Below, one piece after another: positions 5,781-10,436 of a DNA stretch of 10,436 bases. The position numbers were made by a program, and so were the translations under genes. Under the pieces are notes generated by a model, which was not told the origin of the DNA, did no database searches, and saw only the letters and a program-made list of their open reading frames with translations. The DNA is taken from positions 1-10,436 of the forward strand of contig CAMPKJ010000174.1 in assembly GCA_946887105.1 (NCBI GenBank). The letters run 5' to 3'. The DNA comes from an uncultured Acidobacteriota bacterium. GTDB taxonomy: Bacteria; Acidobacteriota; Thermoanaerobaculia; Gp7-AA8. The stretch's first letter is position 1, and each line of letters opens with the position of its first letter.

Positions 5781-6813
5781 GCGTGCGCGTCGCGGCGAGC
5801 ATGCCGCACGCGGCGTGACGCGCCGCACCGCCTGAGTAGCGGCGTACGACCGGCACTTCGAGCTCGCGCAAGGCGTCGCGGAAGCGCGACAGCTCTTCCG
5901 CCGTTGCCCGTCGATAGCCATCCGCACGCGCGTCGTTCACGTCGATGAGATTGAGGCGCAGCGGCACGCCGTCGAACAGCTCGCGCAGCGCGTCGACTTC
6001 ATCCTGTCCCGTGTTGATGCCGCTCATCACCACCCACGCGAGGGTCACCCGTCCGCCGGCGGCACGCTGGTAGGCGCGTACGGAATCGGCGAGCTCGCGC
6101 ACCGGCCATGCGGAAGCGGCGGGCACGAGCGCGCGGCGTCGCTCGTCGATCGCGGATGTGAGCGAGACGATGAGCTTGTACGGACGGCGTTCGCGCGCCA
6201 TGCGCTGGATGGCCGGCACGAGGCCGACGGTGGAGATGGTGATCGCCTTCGCGGAGATCCGTCCGCCGCACGGATGCGAAAGGACCTCGGCGGCGCGCAT
6301 CACGGCGGCGTAGTTGTGCAGCGGCTCGCCCTGGCCCTGAAACGCGGCGCCGGTGACGACGCCCGGCGCCTCATCGCGAACGGCCACGAACTGCGCGACG
6401 ATCTCCCACGGCTCGAGATTGCGCGTCAGTCCGAGGCGGCCGGTGGCGCAAAAATCACACGCCATCGCACACCCGGCCTGACTGGAGAGGCACACGGTGA
6501 AACGCCCTTCCGCTTCGAGCGGGATACGCACGGCTTCGACGAACGCGCCGTCGTGCAGGCGAAAGAGGTATTTCACGAATCCATCGGACGGATCGGTGGC
6601 GCGTTCGACGATCTCCAGTCTGCGCCGGTCGAGAAACGCATCGACGGCCGCTTCGACCGACCGCGGCACCGGCCGCGCGACCGGATGTCCATCGCGACCA
6701 TGCGCGATGGCATGCGCAACGATCCGCCTGGCCTCGGCATCGCGAATGGCGACGCCGTTGGCGCGCAGGTGCGCGGCGAGATCGTCGGGCAACATCCCGA
6801 ACAGGTGGGGCAT
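5752..6813 (-). CDS. rlmN: RlmN-type radical SAM 23S rRNA (adenine-C2)-methyltransferase, divergent
   Basis: A 353-residue radical SAM enzyme of the RlmN/Cfr family, which methylates C2 of A2503 in 23S rRNA (RlmN also acts on some tRNAs). The Fe-S cluster motif is CAMACDFC (Cys115, Cys119, Cys122). The two extra catalytic cysteines of the family are present: Cys108 in TVCLSSQAGC and Cys336 in HAACGMLA. Other matches are the N-terminal helical domain (LPDDLAAHLRANG), FVKYLFRLHDG, GQGEP (usually GMGEP) and LRLNLIDVN. It departs from typical RlmN at SLTSAIDERR (usually SLHAPNDEIR) and near the C-terminal Cys (RRYSGGAARHAACG). A paralogue with another substrate is therefore possible. The length is normal. 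A TAGACT box lies 9 nt before the ATG. The 3' end overlaps the ketosynthase gene tail to tail. Confidence 0.78.
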   Translation of the reverse strand: MPHLFGMLPDDLAAHLRANGVAIRDAEARRIVAHAIAHGRDGHPVARPVPRSVEAAVDAFLDRRRLEIVERATDPSDGFVKYLFRLHDGAFVEAVRIPLEAEGRFTVCLSSQAGCAMACDFCATGRLGLTRNLEPWEIVAQFVAVRDEAPGVVTGAAFQGQGEPLHNYAAVMRAAEVLSHPCGGRISAKAITISTVGLVPAIQRMARERRPYKLIVSLTSAIDERRRALVPAASAWPVRELADSVRAYQRAAGGRVTLAWVVMSGINTGQDEVDALRELFDGVPLRLNLIDVNDARADGYRRATAEELSRFRDALRELEVPVVRRYSGGAARHAACGMLAATRTLTPTGTPPR

Positions 6814-6822
6814 GCGGAGCGC

Positions 6823-6828
6823 AGTCTA
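6823..6828 (-). promoter_or_regulatory. Possible -10 box of the rlmN-type gene
   Basis: On the - strand TAGACT lies 9 nt before the ATG, following the TANNNT form seen at the two + strand promoters but with a spacer two bases longer. No Shine-Dalgarno sequence is evident in GCGCTCCGC. It would give a leaderless or near-leaderless mRNA. Support is weak because no -35 element can be recognised. Confidence 0.3.
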
Positions 6829-6830
6829 GT

Positions 6831-6932
6831 CCCCTCTCCCCGCTGCGCGGGGAGAGGGTTAGGGTGAGGGGCACAAGTTGCGCGACCTTCGCCCCTCACC
6901 CCAGCCCTCTCCCCGCGCAGCGGGGAGAGGGG
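6831..6932. repeat. Large nested inverted repeat (REP/BIME-like) of CCCTCTCCCCGC type
   Basis: The arms 6831-6872 and 6891-6932 are complementary at 40 of 42 positions around an 18-nt loop. Each arm also holds its own palindrome, CCCTCTCCCCGC facing GCGGGGAGAGGG. CCCTCTCCCCGC-type elements with CCCTCACCCC flanks are familiar as dispersed intergenic repeats in many high-GC bacteria. It lies between the end of the permease gene and the start of the rlmN-type gene, both on the - strand. It could therefore end or stabilise the exporter mRNA. No T-tract is present. Confidence 0.85.
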
Positions 6933-6941
6933 GCGATGGAG

Positions 6942-8168
6942 CTACGCGCGCAATGCTTCCACCGGCTGCAAACGCGCGGCGCTGATCGACGGATAGAGTC
7001 CCGCGAAGAGTCCCACGCCCACCGCGAAACCCGTCGAGATCAGGATGCCGAACGTCGACACGGCCATCCCTCCGGGGAAAAAGCCGCTGATGGCTTTCAC
7101 CAGCACGATGCCCAGGCCGAGGCCGACCGCGGCGCCGAAGACGGAGAGCGTGATCGATTCGATCAGGAACTGCAGGAAGATCTCGCTGTCCTTCGCGCCC
7201 ATCGACTTGCGCAGGCCGATCTCGAACAGACGCTCGGAAATCGAGATCTTGAGCACCGAGAAAATGCCCACGCCGCCGATCAGCAGCGACACGCCGGCGA
7301 TGGCGAAGAAGACGATGCGCCAGTTGCGCAGGATCACGTCGATCTCGGCGCGTTCCTTGAGGATCTCCTTGCCGACGTTGTCGATGCGCGTATCGCCGAT
7401 CCCGTTGTGCGCCTGGCGGAACCGGGCCGTCGCCTCATCTTCGGCGTCGATGCTCTTCTCCGGCGAAACCGCCTTGGCGAGCATGTACGAGACCGCGTTG
7501 GCGCGGCCGAACATGTCGCGGAACACGGTCCACGGCACGTACACGCCGCGCATCTCGTCGCGCATGTCGTCGTCGTCGACGAACGTCATGTCGAACTTCG
7601 TGCCCACGCCGATCACCGTGAGGCGCCGTCCGCCGATATTGATCTGCTGTCCGATCGCTTCCTCACCGCCGAAGAGCTGGGACTTGAGCGTCCAGCCGAT
7701 CACGGCCACGGGAGTGACGGCGTCGACGTCGCGTTGGCTGATCCAGCGGCCGGCGGAGACCTTGCGGTTCCGGATCTCGCTGTACTCCGGCATGACTCCC
7801 AGCACGTCGATGCGGCGCGCCACCGTGCCGCCGGTCACGACGGCGCGGTTCTTTCCGACCGGCGACATGGCGCGGATGTTCTCCGCGTCGTCGAAGACCT
7901 TCACGTCTTCGATGCGCAGGCCGCGCGAGAGATGCGCCTTCGCCTTCTGCACGCGATCGACCGGCTCCCGCTGCGAGGCGAAGATCACGCCGTCGAGGCC
8001 GAGATCGTTGATGCCTTTGAGCACCGAGCCCTGCACGCCGTCGAGCACGGACATCACCACCACCAGCGCGAGCGTGCCGAGGATGACCCCGAACAACGTG
8101 AGCAGCGACCGCAGCGGGTGCGCTTTCACTTCTTCATAAGACGTGCGGACGGATTCGCCGATTTGCAT
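6942..8168 (-). CDS. ABC transporter permease, MacB/FtsX family (second permease)
   Basis: The 408-residue protein has the layout of FtsX/MacB-type permeases: a short cytoplasmic N-terminus, TM1 (~21-43), a large periplasmic MacB core domain (~44-280), then TM2 (~284-307), TM3 (~335-360) and TM4 (~371-393). Family marks are FEIGLRKSMGA (315-325), the cytoplasmic loop that couples to the ATPase, and the C-terminal LYPSISAARLQPVEALRA. Such permeases usually transmit force to the periplasm for export of peptides, lipids or antibiotics rather than forming a simple channel. It is the last gene of the exporter cluster, 120 bp after the other permease, with a hairpin element in that gap. No strong Shine-Dalgarno sequence precedes the ATG. 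It is similar in plan to the first permease but clearly different in sequence, so a heterodimer is likely. Confidence 0.9.
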   Translation of the reverse strand: MQIGESVRTSYEEVKAHPLRSLLTLFGVILGTLALVVVMSVLDGVQGSVLKGINDLGLDGVIFASQREPVDRVQKAKAHLSRGLRIEDVKVFDDAENIRAMSPVGKNRAVVTGGTVARRIDVLGVMPEYSEIRNRKVSAGRWISQRDVDAVTPVAVIGWTLKSQLFGGEEAIGQQINIGGRRLTVIGVGTKFDMTFVDDDDMRDEMRGVYVPWTVFRDMFGRANAVSYMLAKAVSPEKSIDAEDEATARFRQAHNGIGDTRIDNVGKEILKERAEIDVILRNWRIVFFAIAGVSLLIGGVGIFSVLKISISERLFEIGLRKSMGAKDSEIFLQFLIESITLSVFGAAVGLGLGIVLVKAISGFFPGGMAVSTFGILISTGFAVGVGLFAGLYPSISAARLQPVEALRA

Positions 8169-8188
8169 AGTCGCTCGCTTTGCTCGCG

Positions 8189-8277
8189 GTTATCGGTTGT
8201 CAGTTGTCGGTTGTCTGTGAGGTCTCGCGCGAAGGGCCCGTCTGGCGAGACATCGCAGACAACTGACAACCGATAAC
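8189..8277. repeat. Inverted repeat of heptamer units between the two permease genes
   Basis: The left arm 8189-8208 (GTTATCGGTTGTCAGTTGTC) is an exact 20-bp complement of 8258-8277. An inner 7-bp pair (GTCTCGC at 8222-8228 with GCGAGAC at 8245-8251) extends the fold. The left side contains three heptamers of RGTTGTC (8195-8215); the right side contains four of GAYAACY (8258-8284). The element fills most of the 120-bp gap inside the exporter cluster, so it is transcribed if the cluster is one operon. It might adjust the relative expression of the two permeases. Confidence 0.82.
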
Positions 8278-8288
8278 CGACAACATTC

Positions 8289-9518
8289 TCATTCGGTCCT
8301 CAACGCCTCGATCGGATTCAATCGTGATGCGCGGATCGCGGGATACATCCCGAACACCAGTCCGGTGCCGACCGCGAAGATGAGCGCGTTCATGACCACG
8401 CCTGGCGTGATCGCGGCGGGGTTTCGGGTCAGCATGGAGATGCCCTGGGTGAAGAACTTGCCGGCGAAGATGCCCAGGAAGCCGCCGAAGACGGAGACCA
8501 GCACGGATTCGGTCAGCATCTGCACGAAGATCTGCGCGGGCGTGGCGCCGACGGCTTTGCGCGTGCCGATCTCACGCACGCGCTCGTTGAACGACGCCAG
8601 CTGGATGTTCATGATCACGATCCCGCCGACCAGCAGCGAGATGATTCCGCAGATCATGAACGTCACGTCGTACATCTTGTTCTCGGACTCGTTGCGGGCC
8701 AGGTTGGCCACGCGCGAGAACACTTCGAAATCGCGCACGCCGTGCTGGCGGAAGAGGATCCGTTCGATCTCCGCGACCGCTTCCTCGTGCCGCTTGGTGT
8801 CCTTCATGCGCGCGTGCATGAACGAGATCTTCCCCTGCTCCAGCGGCTCGCCTTTGCGGGTCATCAGCGTCGTCAGCGGGATGTACATCTGGCGGTTCAT
8901 CCAGCGCAGCACGTTGCGCTTCTGATCGAAGCTGAACCACTTCTCTTCCATCACGCCGACCACGAGATATCCCGCGCCGTCGATGGCCACGGTCTTGCCG
9001 ATCGGATTGTCGCTGCCGAAGAACTCGGCCGCGCGCGTCGTGCCGAGCACGACCACGCGGGCCGCGGTCTGCAGGTCCATGTCGGTGATGAAGCGTCCGT
9101 GCTCGATGTCGAACGTGCTGATCGGCGAATACGCGGGAGTGACGCCCATGACGTCGCGTTTCTTCTCGATGGAACCGTAGCGGATGGTCATCTCGCTCTG
9201 CGAAACCGGCGAAACCAGATCGATCTCTTTCCCTTCGGTGCGCAGCGCCAGTGCGTCGGCGTAGGTCAACCCGCGCGAGGCCAGCGCTTTCGCGTCGAGC
9301 GTGACCTTGCCGGTGCCACGATCGCCGATCCAGATGCGCTCGATGCCGCCGCTGACGCGGTAGTACTTCATCGAGGCTTCCTTGCCGGCCACCGACAGCG
9401 AGAAGGTCGCCACGATCGAGCCCGCGCCGAGGATGATGCCGAGGAGCTGCAGCAGCGTGCGGCCCATGTGGTCCTTGATGTCGAGGACGCCGTCGATGAT
9501 CGCTTCGAGGATGAGCAT
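8289..9518 (-). CDS. ABC transporter permease, MacB/FtsX family (first permease)
   Basis: A 409-residue permease with TM1 (~20-43), a periplasmic MacB core domain (~44-282), TM2 (~284-305), TM3 (~335-356) and TM4 (~374-396). The coupling loop is NERVREIGTRKAVGAT (311-326), and the C-terminus MYPAIRASRLNPIEALRTE is typical of the family. Its ATG follows the ATPase stop TAG by 3 nt, with GGAG as Shine-Dalgarno sequence inside the end of the ATPase gene, so ATPase and permease are translationally linked. Unlike true MacB, the ATPase is a separate protein. With two different permease genes in the cluster, the exporter is probably ATPase2-permeaseA-permeaseB. The substrate cannot be told from sequence. 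Confidence 0.92.
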   Translation of the reverse strand: MLILEAIIDGVLDIKDHMGRTLLQLLGIILGAGSIVATFSLSVAGKEASMKYYRVSGGIERIWIGDRGTGKVTLDAKALASRGLTYADALALRTEGKEIDLVSPVSQSEMTIRYGSIEKKRDVMGVTPAYSPISTFDIEHGRFITDMDLQTAARVVVLGTTRAAEFFGSDNPIGKTVAIDGAGYLVVGVMEEKWFSFDQKRNVLRWMNRQMYIPLTTLMTRKGEPLEQGKISFMHARMKDTKRHEEAVAEIERILFRQHGVRDFEVFSRVANLARNESENKMYDVTFMICGIISLLVGGIVIMNIQLASFNERVREIGTRKAVGATPAQIFVQMLTESVLVSVFGGFLGIFAGKFFTQGISMLTRNPAAITPGVVMNALIFAVGTGLVFGMYPAIRASRLNPIEALRTE

Positions 9519-9521
9519 CGG

Positions 9522-10283
9522 CTACTCCAGCTCTTCGCCGTCGACAATGACGCCATCGACGATGCGGATGCGCCGCTGCGTGCGTGCCGCGATGGCCGGA
9601 TCGTGCGTCACCAGGATGATGGTCTGTCCTGCCGCCGCCACTTCCTCGAAGAGGCGGATGATGTCGCCGCCTGTCTTCTGATCGAGATTGCCGGTCGGCT
9701 CGTCGGCGAGGATCAGCGACGGCGTGTTGACCAGCGCGCGTGCGATGGCGACGCGCTGGCGCTGTCCGCCGGAGAGCTCGTTCGGACGATGTTTGGCGCG
9801 GTTTGCGAGACCGACGCGGTCCAGTGCTTTCAGCGCGCGCTCGCGACGCTCATCGCCGTCGATGCCGGCGTAGAGCAGCGGCAGCTCGACGTTCTTGAGG
9901 ATGGTCGCGCGCGGCAGGAGATTGAACGTCTGGAAGACGAAGCCGAGCTTCTGATTGCGGATGCGGGCGAGCTGCTTGCCCGACATCTCCGCCACGTCTT
10001 CGCCATCGAGCCAGTAGCGTCCGGTGCTCGGCGAGTCGAGGCACCCGAGGATGTGCATGAGCGTCGACTTGCCGGAGCCGGACGGACCGATGATGGCCAG
10101 GAACTCCCCGCGATCGATGGTCACGTCCACCCCGCGCAATGCCTCGACCGCGTTCTCACCGGAGTCGTACGTTTTCGTGACGGACTCGAGCTGGATCAAC
10201 GCCTTCGCTGGCGCTGCGGCTTTGGCGTTGGGGATCGCGGCTTCGGATTGTTGCCACTGTTCGAATTTGAAGACTGCGCTCAT
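9522..10283 (-). CDS. ABC transporter ATP-binding protein, MacB/LolD type
   Basis: This 253-residue nucleotide-binding domain has every expected motif: Walker [10 protein letters not shown] (66-74), Q-loop FQTFNLLP with Gln118, signature LSGGQRQ (170-176), Walker B LILADE with Glu195 followed by the D-loop PTGNLD, and H-loop THD with His227. [21 protein letters not shown] at the domain start, and the overall motif set, are typical of the MacB/LolD/FtsE group that drives FtsX-type permeases. It powers the export system formed with the two downstream permeases and, probably, the adaptor encoded just upstream. About 28 residues rich in Ala, Gln and Lys precede the domain, longer than in LolD; a later start is not offered by an in-frame ATG. 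The sequence before the ATG has only a weak AGCAGG-like ribosome site. Confidence 0.93.
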   Translation of the reverse strand: MSAVFKFEQWQQSEAAIPNAKAAAPAKALIQLESVTKTYDSGENAVEALRGVDVTIDRGEFLAIIGPSGSGKSTLMHILGCLDSPSTGRYWLDGEDVAEMSGKQLARIRNQKLGFVFQTFNLLPRATILKNVELPLLYAGIDGDERRERALKALDRVGLANRAKHRPNELSGGQRQRVAIARALVNTPSLILADEPTGNLDQKTGGDIIRLFEEVAAAGQTIILVTHDPAIAARTQRRIRIVDGVIVDGEELE

Positions 10284-10309
10284 TGGCCTGCTCGCTTTCG
10301 TGTTTCGAT

Positions 10310-10368
10310 GGAGTCAGGAGTCTGGGAGTCGGCGTGGTCCGGGCGATTCATCCCAGACCCCTGACTCC
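10310..10368. repeat. Inverted repeat of GGAGTC/GAC units before the ATPase gene
   Basis: The arms 10310-10327 and 10351-10368 pair at 17 of 18 positions around a 23-nt loop. The left side holds GGAGTC three times (10310, 10317, 10325), and the right side holds GACCCCT, GACTCCC and GATACCC in tandem (10356-10376). It sits in the 104-bp gap between the end of the upstream adaptor-like gene and the ATPase gene. It resembles the elements at 961-1033 and 8189-8277 in design but not in sequence. Confidence 0.8.
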
Positions 10369-10387
10369 CGATACCCGCCGAAGGCGA

Positions 10388-10436
10388 CTAGTCGTCGTCG
10401 TCCTCGTCATCCTTCTTCTCCAGCGTCGGATCTTCG
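10388..10436 (-). CDS. C-terminal 15 codons of an upstream gene, probably a MacA-like periplasmic adaptor
   Basis: On the - strand, codons from the window edge read EDPTLEKKDDEDDDD and end in TAG (10388-10390). Only this acidic tail is visible, so identity rests on context. MacB-type exporters in Gram-negative bacteria are commonly preceded by an RND/MacA-type membrane-fusion adaptor in the same orientation. Codon positions and strand fit the downstream ATPase gene, from which it is separated by 104 bp. Another gene type is possible. Confidence 0.5.
   Translation of the reverse strand, partial: EDPTLEKKDDEDDDD

Noticed and set aside
4668..5927. Antisense open frame (419 codons) over the ketosynthase
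   Set aside because: It covers a gene with an intact Cys-His-Asn triad and also runs into the rlmN-type gene; no domain visible.
6864..8276. + strand open frame (470 codons) over the second permease
   Set aside because: It starts in the CCCTCTCCCC repeat and ends in the heptamer hairpin; composition is Asp/His/Arg-rich and no family pattern is visible.
8742..10364. + strand open frame (540 codons) over the first permease and the ATPase
   Set aside because: Opposite a clear ABC cassette; the product lacks domains and ends in the intergenic inverted repeat.

Overview
The window is dense, high-GC bacterial DNA (roughly two-thirds G+C by eye, not counted). Every protein-coding stretch has the GC-rich third positions of such a genome. 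An RND-type adaptor plus MacB-like ABC exporter, a FabH-like ketosynthase, a DeaD-type helicase and GC-rich intergenic palindromes suggest a Gram-negative environmental bacterium. Acidobacteriota or a similar phylum is my best guess, but this is an inference with no marker gene behind it. There is no tRNA, rRNA, CRISPR array, phage gene or transposase, and no gene-free stretch longer than about 160 bases.

Left part, + strand. Positions 1-956 are the 3' end of a large regulator whose C-terminus is a winged helix plus a bacterial transcriptional activator domain (BTAD), the DNA-binding module of SARP regulators. A 25-base-arm inverted repeat follows. Next comes a short promoter region with a perfect 11-bp tandem direct repeat ending next to a -10 box (TACCTT) that lies 7 nt from the ATG of a GT1-family glycosyltransferase (1089-2396). 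The spacing resembles a SARP target site, so the regulator may control this gene. Ten bases after the glycosyltransferase stop is a 22-codon ORF with a good Shine-Dalgarno sequence that would encode a tiny membrane protein.

Middle part, + strand. A second gene with the same -10/7-nt/ATG layout encodes a DeaD/CsdA-type DEAD-box RNA helicase (2632-4716). It has a DbpA-like RNA-binding domain and a repetitive arginine/glycine-rich tail. It overlaps by ATGA a ketoacyl-ACP synthase III family gene (4713-5780), so the two are probably co-translated. That gene in turn overlaps, tail to tail, a divergent RlmN-type radical SAM rRNA methyltransferase on the - strand (5752-6813).

Right part, - strand. 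Reading from the right edge leftwards: the last 15 codons of an upstream gene (probably a MacA-like periplasmic adaptor), an ABC ATPase (10283-9522), an FtsX/MacB-type permease (9518-8289) and a second such permease (8168-6942). Together they look like a split MacAB-type export operon. Intergenic inverted repeats sit in three of its gaps: adaptor/ATPase, permease/permease and permease/rlmN.

The most unusual signals are the putative SARP box with a leaderless promoter, the microprotein, six conserved GGGGTCAGGY cores inside the helicase coding repeats, and three intergenic hairpin elements that differ in sequence but share one design: runs of 7-8-base units starting with GAC, arranged as inverted pairs.
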